A stretch of 64,000 nt of DNA from Deltaproteobacteria bacterium (GTDB taxonomy: Bacteria > Myxococcota_A > Polyangia > Polyangiales > Polyangiaceae): contig QJWJ01000430.1 in NCBI GenBank assembly GCA_003235365.1, forward strand, positions 1 through 64,000. The letters are read 5' to 3'. Position 1 is the first letter of the stretch; every line of letters starts with the position of its first letter. This document shows positions 28,766-36,963 of the stretch, piece by piece. The notes below the pieces were generated by a model, which saw only the letters and a program-made list of their open reading frames with translations, made no database searches and was not told the origin of the DNA. The position numbers and the translations under genes were made by a program.

Positions 28766-29239
28766 TCAACGACGCCGTTCTATCACCCTGGAACGGACCC
28801 CCTCGAAGTACACGACCCCTGCCTGATGGGCTTCGATTCCACGGCAGTGCAGCTCGATCACGGCGTCGACGAGCTGGTGCGGCGCAACAGCCCGAGCCAA
28901 ACCGCCGCACCCAGCGATCCATTGAGCCACCTCGGACAGCCGAGAACTGGTGAAGCTCAGATGCACTGAACCGTCCATCCGCTCGTCAATCCGTTGGTCT
29001 GCACCCCATGCTCGGCGAGTCGCCGAGGACAAAACGTCGGGGCTGAGTTCGATCACCATGTCGTACCTGGGCTTACCATCCAAGGCAGCCAGGGCCGACA
29101 CCCCAATGGAAACGGACCGAGCCCGCTTGGCTCGAATCGGTTTCGTCGATGGTGGTCCGCTCGCATCCGATGTCCCCGCCACACGCAGCTGCGCCCCCCC
29201 GCTGTGCCCCACTACTCGACTCTTCTGCTCGTTGACCAT
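28766..29239 (-). CDS. WYL-C (WCX)-domain protein without DNA-binding domain
   Basis: The frame is open further upstream, but an AAGGAGGGG ribosome binding site 4 nt before the ATG at 29239 decides the start, giving 157 residues. The C-terminal 105 residues resemble the WCX extension of WYL regulators: VIELSPDV, WGADQRIDERMDGSVHLSF, then VAQWIAGCGGLARAVAPHQLVDAV. In YafY-type regulators this part follows a winged helix and a WYL domain, both of which are missing here. It may be a decayed regulator or a stand-alone ligand-binding module. The sequence after the start is Ser/Arg-rich and unassigned. Confidence 0.55.
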   Translation of the reverse strand: MVNEQKSRVVGHSGGAQLRVAGTSDASGPPSTKPIRAKRARSVSIGVSALAALDGKPRYDMVIELSPDVLSSATRRAWGADQRIDERMDGSVHLSFTSSRLSEVAQWIAGCGGLARAVAPHQLVDAVIELHCRGIEAHQAGVVYFEGVRSRVIERRR

Positions 29240-29504
29240 CGCCCCTCCTTGGATCACCCAACCCCGAATCCTTTGTTTCCCCGGTTTCCGGGAGCGCGTC
29301 AAGTGGAACAACGAAGTGCCACAGGTTACGCACACTTGCGCATCTGATCCCAAACGGAACACGTACGCAGTACGGCCCCCAACTACATCAGGGGCGTTCA
29401 GTATCAACGCGGCGACGACTCCGCCACGCAGTTCACCTGAAACGAGACATCGAACTGGTCGATGAGGCTTCCCAACCGAGCGAGGAATTACTGAAGTACG
29501 AGCG

Positions 29505-31934
29505 TCAAAGCCCGAGCCGCCTGCGCGCCTCGCGGGACGTCGGACGTAGGCGAGCCGCCTCGAGCCACGCCCGCTTGGCGAGTTCTGGGTGCTTGTTCTC
29601 GGCATGTACGTCGCCCAGAGCCAGCTGCGCTTCGAAGCAAGTCGCGTCGAGTCGAACCGCCGTCGCGGCGTGCTTCTCTGCGATCTGAAGTTCGCCGCCA
29701 CGCAGCGAAACTTCCGCAAGGCCGGCGTGAGCGAGCGCGTTGTTTCCATCGAGCGTCACGGCGCGACGGAACAACCGTTCACCTTGTCCAGGGTCCAGTG
29801 CTCGGAGCGCCTTGTAGCCGGCGTTGGTGTACTTGCGCGCCACCTGCCGAATGACGCGGATGTCTGCGGCGGACACGTTCATCGCGTCGTGCAGCAGCGC
29901 CCTCGCCTCGTCCAGTCGCCCTTGACGATTCCTCACGTCCGCGAGTAGCTGCTTGACCTCGGGGTCGCTGGGGTGCTTGGCGTACGCCCACTGCGCCCAA
30001 TTCGTCGCCGCATCGATGTTGTTCTGCGAAAAGTGGAACCGGATGAGCCCTTCAGCGCCGGGCCCCGCCGGATCCATCACGACCGAAACACAGAGCAACT
30101 CTTCAGCCTTGACCATGTCGCCCACTTGAACTGCCTTGCGAGCCATGCGCCATGCAGATTTGGCTTGGTGCGGCTGAGGCAGTGGAGGCTGTTTGTCATT
30201 TATCCATCGCCCACACCCCGAGGGAAACGGGCTATCAGCAGCCGGCTTCGGGATGGCTTCGGGTGCGGTGGCAACTCTGTCGACTGATTCCGGTTCAGCC
30301 CGAGCACCGACAGCAGCCGGTGCGGTGGGGCTGGCGACGGGAGTTGACGCAGCGGCGACAGGTTTCGCAGCGGTGCGACTCGCGACCGGCGTCGCTGTGA
30401 CGAGCGGCCACAATGCGACGAGGAGGGCTCCGGTCGAAGCCATTCCGCCCGCCATCGCGACGGCGTTTCGCCCCGTCGGTCCCAGGCTGCGCCAACGGGA
30501 CAGCACGCGTCGGGCCAGCGGCCCAGACGACAGCCGGTCGAACGAGTCGATGAACATCCGCCAGTTTCTCCAGCGCGGACGCGCCGGCAGTTGGGGCGTG
30601 CCGTAGACAGCGTGTGCTTTCAGAATCGCGTCGATCGCACCGAGTGACCGGATCCCCGTCAGGTCCACGCCGGTGCGCAGCGAGAAGTTCGCCCCGGTCG
30701 CGCAGAGCAATCCGTCCAACGCCGCACCACAATCACTCTCCGCACAACGGCGACCGTCGAACGCGACGGCGTGGAGCTCACCGCGACACAACAGGACCTG
30801 CCACGTGTGAGCCTGATCGGTCACGGTCAACTCCGCGGGAGCGGGGATTGATGCAGCCGCTCGCAAAAACTTCGCAGGGCCGACCAGACTGCAATCGACG
30901 GTGTGCCCCCCGAGCAGTGCCGCGACGACATCGTGCTCCGGCTGCCAGTGGGGCAAGACCAGGAGCTTGAGCGACTCGTGGTCGACGCGGCTCGTCGCTT
31001 CGTCGAACACGCTCGCCCAACGCACTGGAACCACGCGCGTCCACCTGAGCCGAGAATCTTTTGAAAAAGCCTCGAGCAGCCCGGCAGAGGCGCTGAGCTC
31101 CGACTCGGAGAGCAAGACACCGCAGGCATCCAGATCGCGCATCGCCGCTAACCGAGCCGGCGACGGAACGGTTCGGCTGAGCTCGACACGGGCCCCGACA
31201 CGTTCCAACGCGCTGGCAATCGCATGAGCGCGGCTGACGTCGTCGTCCAGCAGCAGCCAACGCGACCCGGTCACCGTCATGTCTCGGGGCATCAGCGACG
31301 CCGCCCCCGCGACGACCGAACCGGGCGCGCCAGAGGTCTGTGAAACAGGAACGGGCGTCACCGCGGCCATCGGTTGTCCGGCGACCGTTGGGAGTTTGGG
31401 CGGTTGCGGGAACCTCAGGGCGTCCATCGCCGATAGCGAGAAGCCTGACCGCGGCTCTGGGCTGCCGTTCGGTCCTCGATGCGCTGGCCCGCGCGAGTGC
31501 GACATCGGCGGCTCAGCAGAGAGTCGCTTCTGAACGTTGGAGTCCGCTTCGAACTCGTCGCGATTGGCAGCAGGCCCTCTGGAAGCCCCCTTCCTGTCGA
31601 GGGTGGTCCCAATGCACTTCAACACCTGGCGAGCCACGTCATCGGCTGAACCCATTGGCAACACCCAACTGACGAGCAATTCCGCTGCAGCGCCGAATGG
31701 CAACTGCATGGGGTCACCCAAAACGACGATCGGCGGCTGGGCCGCGCCCAGTCCGCCTCGCAATTGAGACAGTCGTCGTTCGACGGCAACCAAGTAGTTG
31801 CCTTGCGCCAACAGCAATACGTCGTTTGCCGCTGGCGACCAGCCACCGAGTGATGGCTCGACGTTCTGACAATCGAGGCCAGCCCGTTGTAGCGCCGACG
31901 CAACTCCGGGCGGCAACGCCGAAGCACCGATCAC
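29505..31934 (-). CDS. Membrane protein with degenerate receiver domains, DUF4388-like region and TPRs
   Basis: The 809-residue protein starts at a GTG (31934); no other start exists before the upstream in-frame stop. Two receiver-like segments are visible, at residues 1-110 (RR-like strand and helix) and about 225-340 (LLLDDDVSRAHAIASALERVG). The second keeps the acidic triplet, but the phospho-acceptor position reads VLLSES, so it is probably not phosphorylated. A DUF4388/PATAN-like stretch follows (about 345-430), then one transmembrane helix near 505-525, an Ala/Pro-rich linker, and four or more TPRs (about 610-809). It may relay protein interactions across the membrane. The partner is unknown. 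Confidence 0.7.
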   Translation of the reverse strand: MIGASALPPGVASALQRAGLDCQNVEPSLGGWSPAANDVLLLAQGNYLVAVERRLSQLRGGLGAAQPPIVVLGDPMQLPFGAAAELLVSWVLPMGSADDVARQVLKCIGTTLDRKGASRGPAANRDEFEADSNVQKRLSAEPPMSHSRGPAHRGPNGSPEPRSGFSLSAMDALRFPQPPKLPTVAGQPMAAVTPVPVSQTSGAPGSVVAGAASLMPRDMTVTGSRWLLLDDDVSRAHAIASALERVGARVELSRTVPSPARLAAMRDLDACGVLLSESELSASAGLLEAFSKDSRLRWTRVVPVRWASVFDEATSRVDHESLKLLVLPHWQPEHDVVAALLGGHTVDCSLVGPAKFLRAAASIPAPAELTVTDQAHTWQVLLCRGELHAVAFDGRRCAESDCGAALDGLLCATGANFSLRTGVDLTGIRSLGAIDAILKAHAVYGTPQLPARPRWRNWRMFIDSFDRLSSGPLARRVLSRWRSLGPTGRNAVAMAGGMASTGALLVALWPLVTATPVASRTAAKPVAAASTPVASPTAPAAVGARAEPESVDRVATAPEAIPKPAADSPFPSGCGRWINDKQPPLPQPHQAKSAWRMARKAVQVGDMVKAEELLCVSVVMDPAGPGAEGLIRFHFSQNNIDAATNWAQWAYAKHPSDPEVKQLLADVRNRQGRLDEARALLHDAMNVSAADIRVIRQVARKYTNAGYKALRALDPGQGERLFRRAVTLDGNNALAHAGLAEVSLRGGELQIAEKHAATAVRLDATCFEAQLALGDVHAENKHPELAKRAWLEAARLRPTSREARRRLGL

Positions 31935-32364
31935 GAAGAGCCGAACGGTCGCAGACGCGCCACGCGCGTACGACGACCACTGTGGCCCACGATTCGTCGA
32001 CGTCGTTTGAAAGACACCCTTCGGAATCGGAGGAGCCTTGGAGGGACTTGCTGCGGAGGTCGCGATAACGTGACTTTAGCGCCGTACCGAGACGACGCAG
32101 CTCAATGTGGCAATCGAGATCGTGGAATCTCTCGGTCTGCTCCCTGCGTTCACGCGGACGCACACGTATGCTGCTGGTAATGTCTGACGGCAAGCGCACT
32201 ACCCGACCTCACTCGCTGAGCGATGGGCGGACGACGCCTCACGTCGACGGAAGCGGGACGAGCTTGGGGCGAGCGAGCCAAGTACGCGCGCATTGGGCGG
32301 GGCGTGACTCTCGCTTCGTCGATGCCGAGTTCGCCCACACCACCACCGATGTACCCGCGGGGCG
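31935..32364. other. 430-nt spacer without a recognisable gene
   Basis: This lies between the GTG start of the receiver/TPR gene and the stop of the next leftward gene. Open frames are present but show no family-like sequence. The promoter of the receiver/TPR gene should lie here; I could not define it. Confidence 0.4.
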
Positions 32365-33135
32365 TCAGTGCAACGTCGGGTCTTTGGAGCGTTCCAAAAC
32401 GGGAGGGTGCCGCGCCACGTGACCCAGCGCCGCGCCTTGCAACTCGGCGGGAACGCGCCGAGCGCGCGCGACGCTCGCCAGCTCTGGGCGCGTGCACAGG
32501 GACAACAACGGCACCGTCTGCCAGGTGGGCAGTGCAGGGTTCTGCAGTACCCCCATTCGGATCTTCGACGCGGTAACCCAGCGAGCATGGCGCAGCACGT
32601 GACAGATGCTCGCCACGTTGACTCGTGATGAGGTCACGAAATGCAGCAAATCGGGCTCGGTGAGCTGGGGGTTGCTCAGCAACTCCGCGATCACCGCCGG
32701 ATGCGGGTCACGGCACAGCCGCTCGATGTCCTTGCGCACGGAGCGACGCGCGAGATTCTTGCGTTCGCCCAGAGTCAGCGGGCGTGAACGACCATAGTCG
32801 GGCAAGCTGCTGTCAGGAGGCGCCTGGGAGAGATCAACGTCAGGGCATCGTTCGCCGAATGCCAACATTCGGCCAAGTCTGAATAGACTCGTCCGAAGCG
32901 CGTACTTGGAAAGCGCGCGATGCGTCGGCGGATCGAGCGCACCACTGATCCAACTCACCCACGCGACGAGAGCGGGGGTGGAGGCATCCGAGAAGCACTC
33001 GGCCTCTTCCATCAACCCCTCGAGTTCGACGCTCGCGACGTCCATCGGCGTCTGCCTCACCCAGGCCGCCAACCAACTCAGTCGCAGTGCGGGCTGGTCC
33101 AGGCCACCCAGGCGCAGTACGAGGGAATTGGTCAT
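32365..33135 (-). CDS. Conserved protein of unknown function, helical-repeat type
   Basis: The 256-residue protein is mostly alpha-helical, with no signal peptide. Two features stand out: RKNLARRSVRKDIERLCRDPHPAVIAELLSNPQL and HVLRHARWVTASKIRMGVLQNPALP. These are HEAT-like helix pairs each ending in a DP- or NP-type turn. I recall a similar pattern in hypothetical proteins of Myxococcota, but no function is known to me. It follows the AmpG-like gene in transcription order, with a terminator-like hairpin upstream of its own gene, so it is probably separately transcribed. Confidence 0.65.
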   Translation of the reverse strand: MTNSLVLRLGGLDQPALRLSWLAAWVRQTPMDVASVELEGLMEEAECFSDASTPALVAWVSWISGALDPPTHRALSKYALRTSLFRLGRMLAFGERCPDVDLSQAPPDSSLPDYGRSRPLTLGERKNLARRSVRKDIERLCRDPHPAVIAELLSNPQLTEPDLLHFVTSSRVNVASICHVLRHARWVTASKIRMGVLQNPALPTWQTVPLLSLCTRPELASVARARRVPAELQGAALGHVARHPPVLERSKDPTLH

Positions 33136-33191
33136 GGCGCGAGCGTAAACCGCTTGGACCGCCGGTGCCCTGAAAACTCGCTAGCGGGGTG

Positions 33192-33228
33192 GCGCCGAGG
33201 CAGCCGACCTCAGGAGGCTGCCCGGCGC
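33192..33228 (-). terminator. Hairpin terminator after the AmpG-like gene
   Basis: A compound stem (GCGCC/GGCGC, then GGCAGCC/GGCTGCC around a 10-nt loop) begins 12 nt past the leftward stop at 33241. About 15 nt further on the minus strand comes GAGTTTTCAGG. The same TTTTCAGG follows the 19036-19064 terminator. Confidence 0.55.
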
Positions 33229-33240
33229 GGCGCCGAGATG

Positions 33241-35109
33241 TCAAGGCGCGTCACAGGGTTTGCGCGGCTCGGTCTCTTCACCGCTGAAGAACCCCTTGAG
33301 CACGGACTGTTCTCGGGAGATGGTCTTCTGTTCGCACTGTTTCGGTGCTTTCTTCTCTGGTTGCAGGCATTCGGCCGCTTGATCCGAGAAAGCACACCCC
33401 CAGTCGGTGCTTACCGCTGTCTTGCCGGCATAACCCGCGAGCAGGACGGAAACGACCAGCATGATCCCGCCACCCCAAACCGCCCCTTTGGCGTTGCTCA
33501 GGTATGGTTTGTTCGATGCGTCACCTGGCAGGCCCTCGGTCAGCGCTACCGCAGCGCGACCGGCCCCAACCGCCTTGCCCGCCAATACGAGCTTCACGGC
33601 GGTCGTAACGACAATCAGAGCGAGGAAGAAGGCCAGCATCGCACCGCTCTCCGTTTTCGCCATCCAGCCGAGAAACAGAACGTCGGCGAACAAGAACAGT
33701 GCCGTCGCCAACAAGGCAAAAATGGTCGCTTCGCGGGCTGCCTTCTGAGACTTCCGCTCGGCGTCGCCGAGCTGATCATCATCATCGACGAAGTGGTCTT
33801 CGCCCAGGCCCTCCTTTTGAGGAAACGGTGCGAACCACGCGGCGACGAGCGACGGGGCAGCAGCGAAGATCACCATCCAGAAGAACTCCTTGAAGCCCAT
33901 CATGTCCGCCAACGGACCGCTCACCATCTGCGTCGGCACGAGCACCAGGTTCATGAACGCCGTCGCGAACGCGTAGTGCGTCATTTTGAACTTACCCGGC
34001 GCGATCTGCTGCATCATGTACAGCATGTTTCCGACGAAGCCGAAGCCGTACCAGAACTTCTCCATGCTCACCACGAAGGCGACGGTGTCGAAGGAAAGCG
34101 GGTTCTCGGGGGAAACTGCCTGGCTCAAGTACACATAGCAGAGGTTCGGCACGTTCACGCACAGCGCCAAGACGAAGAGAGTCCGTTTGAGGGTGAACTT
34201 CGAGATGAACGCACCACCCAGCAAGCCACCGGCAATGCTCACCAGTGTGCTCACCGTCCCGTCGATGATACCCTTGTCTTCGAGCGCCAACTGCAGCGCG
34301 CCGTCTTCGACGCACCCCTGCATGAACAGCGGCGCTTCGAGCAGGAGCAGACCCTCGCTCGAGCGATAGAAGAACACGAAGGCCAACATGCCCCACAACG
34401 AGCGCTTGTTGCAGAAGTCCGCCGCGCTGGTCAGAAAGTCGTCGACGACCTGACGCGCCGTCTGTCCTTGCTTCCCCTCGGGAACGCTACCGGTCGGCAA
34501 CATCGCCATGTGATAGACGCCGAACACCGCCATCAACGCGCCGGACCCGAACAGCGCGTACATCCACGCCGACTTGGGGGACATGCAGGACGTGCTCTGC
34601 AGATAGCCGGCAACCCACACAATCGCCGAAACCGCGATCACGCGGCCCAGGTTCCACGCCATGCCCTGCACGCCGATGTAGGCGGCCTGGCGGGACTTGT
34701 CCAAGCTCGAGATGTAGATGCCGTCCGAGCAGATGTCTTGCGTCGCAGACATGAACGCAACGAACCACATGATCGCGATGATTGCGCCGAAGTAGCCGTC
34801 TAGGTTCAATGCCAAGCCCATCAGCACGAACAGCACGCCGATGATGAACTCGGTGCTCAGCACGAAGAACTTCTTGGTCTTGAAGATGTCCAAGAAGCCC
34901 GCCCAGAAGGGCTTGAGCGACCACATGATGCCAATGGCAGCGATGGGAACCGTGATCTCGGAATCGCTGTGCCCGAGGTCTTTGAACATCGTTCCCGACA
35001 CCCAAATGACCATCGAGAACGGGATACCCATCGCGATGTAGTTGCTGATCACCCACAAGGCGGGGTGATGGACCTTCTTCTGCTCATTCGGTTGATTCAC
35101 GGCCCGCAC
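33241..35109 (-). CDS. AmpG-like major facilitator transporter
   Basis: This 622-residue inner-membrane protein has about 12-14 hydrophobic segments and matches the AmpG/PAT-type MFS group: NYIAMGIPFSMVIWVSGTMF in helix 1 and ATQDICSDGIYISSLDKSRQ with GVQGMAWNLGRV near helices 4-5. AmpG imports muropeptides for peptidoglycan recycling; related members transport other solutes. The C terminus is longer than typical AmpG, with an extra soluble/membrane stretch after residue 480 including two or three more helices and a Cys-containing tail. The substrate is not proven. A hairpin terminator follows the gene. Confidence 0.85.
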   Translation of the reverse strand: MRAVNQPNEQKKVHHPALWVISNYIAMGIPFSMVIWVSGTMFKDLGHSDSEITVPIAAIGIMWSLKPFWAGFLDIFKTKKFFVLSTEFIIGVLFVLMGLALNLDGYFGAIIAIMWFVAFMSATQDICSDGIYISSLDKSRQAAYIGVQGMAWNLGRVIAVSAIVWVAGYLQSTSCMSPKSAWMYALFGSGALMAVFGVYHMAMLPTGSVPEGKQGQTARQVVDDFLTSAADFCNKRSLWGMLAFVFFYRSSEGLLLLEAPLFMQGCVEDGALQLALEDKGIIDGTVSTLVSIAGGLLGGAFISKFTLKRTLFVLALCVNVPNLCYVYLSQAVSPENPLSFDTVAFVVSMEKFWYGFGFVGNMLYMMQQIAPGKFKMTHYAFATAFMNLVLVPTQMVSGPLADMMGFKEFFWMVIFAAAPSLVAAWFAPFPQKEGLGEDHFVDDDDQLGDAERKSQKAAREATIFALLATALFLFADVLFLGWMAKTESGAMLAFFLALIVVTTAVKLVLAGKAVGAGRAAVALTEGLPGDASNKPYLSNAKGAVWGGGIMLVVSVLLAGYAGKTAVSTDWGCAFSDQAAECLQPEKKAPKQCEQKTISREQSVLKGFFSGEETEPRKPCDAP

Positions 35110-35540
35110 CTTCTAGGCGAATTCGCCACGAAAAGGAACCGGCCGCTCGACGCCGTCGATCGCCCTTCGGGAGGAACTCGTCGTCGCGGCGCCGAGCTTG
35201 CGAAATTCGGGGGACCCGCGATCCGCTGGATTGCCCCACCTGCCCGGCTGAAGCTATATAAGGAGCTTCTGGCGTCATACGAGCCGCGGCTGGCTCTGCG
35301 CCACGTCGCGAGCGAGGTGAGACACGGACGCTCGCATGCCGTTTTCCAGGCGCGCACGGTGCGACGCGACGGAGATTCGAGCCGAGATGAATGTCCGCCG
35401 ACGTCGTTCGCCCCACGGGTCAATCGAGCTGCGATGAAGAGGATCTCACCCGTGACCACAGTCGGCACGACACGTGCGGCTACCGCGGTAACTGGAATTA
35501 TCGACTGGCAATCTCGTTGGCGTTCGCCAATCTCGAAGCA
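35110..35540. promoter_or_regulatory. Divergent spacer with a candidate promoter/operator
   Basis: Between the AmpG-like and propeller-lipoprotein genes, the plus strand has TTGCCC (35231-35236), 18 nt, then TATATA (35255-35260). The latter is enclosed by a 6-bp inverted repeat GAAGCT (35250-35255)/AGCTTC (35264-35269). This resembles a sigma70-type promoter under an operator. An upstream open extension of the lipoprotein frame (35391-35540) is probably not translated. Confidence 0.4.
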
Positions 35541-36761
35541 GTGCCACTCCCGCTGAGAAACTCACTCGTTACCCGCTCGTACCTGCCCTGCCTACTCGCG
35601 CTCGTCACCGCCGGTTGCGGCGGCGCGGAGTCGGCCAACACGAACGCCACGACTTCAGATCCCCCCATCGTTTCGGAAGGGCAACCAGCGACGCCAACGG
35701 TCAGCCCGGCACGATCGCCGACCGAGACCTCCCCACCCTCGCCGTCGACGGCTGGCTCTCCGACGACCTCCGGTAACCCCGAACCATCCCCGGGTGCGCC
35801 CTCCGTAGCGACTACCTCGGGTCCCTTCGAACCCGGCACGCCGGTAACGCTGCTCAGCGACCTGTGGTTCCCCGCCCGCATGGCGATCAGCGACGGCTGG
35901 CTCTACTTCGCGGACCGTCCGCGCTTGGGCGACAGCCAGAGACTGGACGAGTTCGTCCGGGTCTCTCTCGGCACCGACACTCCAACGGTCGAACGACTGT
36001 TCGAAGCACCGAGCATCGACGGCTTCACCGTCACCAGTGACACCATCTGGATCGCAAGCGCGGTGCAGAACGCGTTCATGGCGTTTTCATTGGACGGCAA
36101 ACCCGGTCTGGCACTGGCCAAGAGCACGCCCTTGGCGCTGTCAGTCGCGCACAACACTCACTCGGTCTACTTCGGCGGGCAGGACGGCTTCGTCCTGGCC
36201 TTGGAGTTCGGCGCCACGTCGCCGACGCAACTGTACACGGGACGCGAAGCTGACGTGCCGCAGTGGTTTCGCGCCACGGAGGACGCGGTCTACGCCGCTT
36301 TCGAGTCGGGACCGACCAATCAACTGGTTCGCATCGACGCCAGAGACGGACACGCCGAGATTCTGATCGAGCGCACGACGCGCCTGGGCGGCTTCTCAAT
36401 CGAACCGGACGGAATCTACTTCGCAGATGCGATACTGGGCACGATTGAAGTCGTGCCCCACGACGGCGGTGACACGCAGGTCCTGGCAAGCGTCCCTCAA
36501 CCCTGGAGTCTGCTCGTCGAAGGCGACTACCTCTACGTCGCCACTCAACCTGACGACTATTGTCAAACTGGGACTGAAGGTGATCTGCGGCGGGTCGATC
36601 GACGCGACGGCAGTGTCGTGGTCCTGGCTGGAGAACTGCCGTGTCCGAGCATGTTGGCGGCCACGAGCGAGGCGCTGTATTGGGTGAACAATGGCACCGC
36701 CTCTGCCGAGGATGGGTTCGAAGCGTACGGTGACGGCTCACTCATGATGTTGCGACGTTAG
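35541..36761 (+). CDS. Beta-propeller-like lipoprotein
   Basis: From a GTG at 35541 the 406-residue product has a short signal peptide with lipobox (TAGC), a Thr/Ser/Pro-rich linker (about 30-90) and a C-terminal part of repeating four-stranded units. The strand pattern recurs about every 45 residues with turns such as AISDGWLYFADRP, TVTSDTIWIAS, AHNTHSVYFGG, ATEDAVYAAF, SIEPDGIYFAD and VEGDYLYVAT. This fits a six- or seven-bladed propeller of the kind seen in YncE/SMP-30-like proteins. No catalytic residues are recognised. The frame is open back to 35391, but the GTG gives the best signal peptide. It is probably a periplasmic or surface ligand-binding protein. Confidence 0.7.
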   Translation: MPLPLRNSLVTRSYLPCLLALVTAGCGGAESANTNATTSDPPIVSEGQPATPTVSPARSPTETSPPSPSTAGSPTTSGNPEPSPGAPSVATTSGPFEPGTPVTLLSDLWFPARMAISDGWLYFADRPRLGDSQRLDEFVRVSLGTDTPTVERLFEAPSIDGFTVTSDTIWIASAVQNAFMAFSLDGKPGLALAKSTPLALSVAHNTHSVYFGGQDGFVLALEFGATSPTQLYTGREADVPQWFRATEDAVYAAFESGPTNQLVRIDARDGHAEILIERTTRLGGFSIEPDGIYFADAILGTIEVVPHDGGDTQVLASVPQPWSLLVEGDYLYVATQPDDYCQTGTEGDLRRVDRRDGSVVVLAGELPCPSMLAATSEALYWVNNGTASAEDGFEAYGDGSLMMLRR

Positions 36762-36963
36762 GGTTCGGCGACGAGATCCGTCAAAGTGTGCCATCGCGGC
36801 TGGCACACCGAAGGTGCCGGCCCAGACAAAGACCGGAAAAAGGCAGGAGAAGGGCCGGATCTTGGCCGTCTCTGCCACCAAGTTGCCGACCAAGCCGTGG
36901 CACGGTACCTGCATCGTACAATCAGAAGCCGCGCCCGTGCGGCACACAATCGCCAAGGCCTAC

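Noticed and set aside
32920-34803. Rightward open frame of 627 codons
   Set aside because: Antisense to the AmpG-like transporter; His/Arg/Gln/Glu-rich with no hydrophobic segments or family features.
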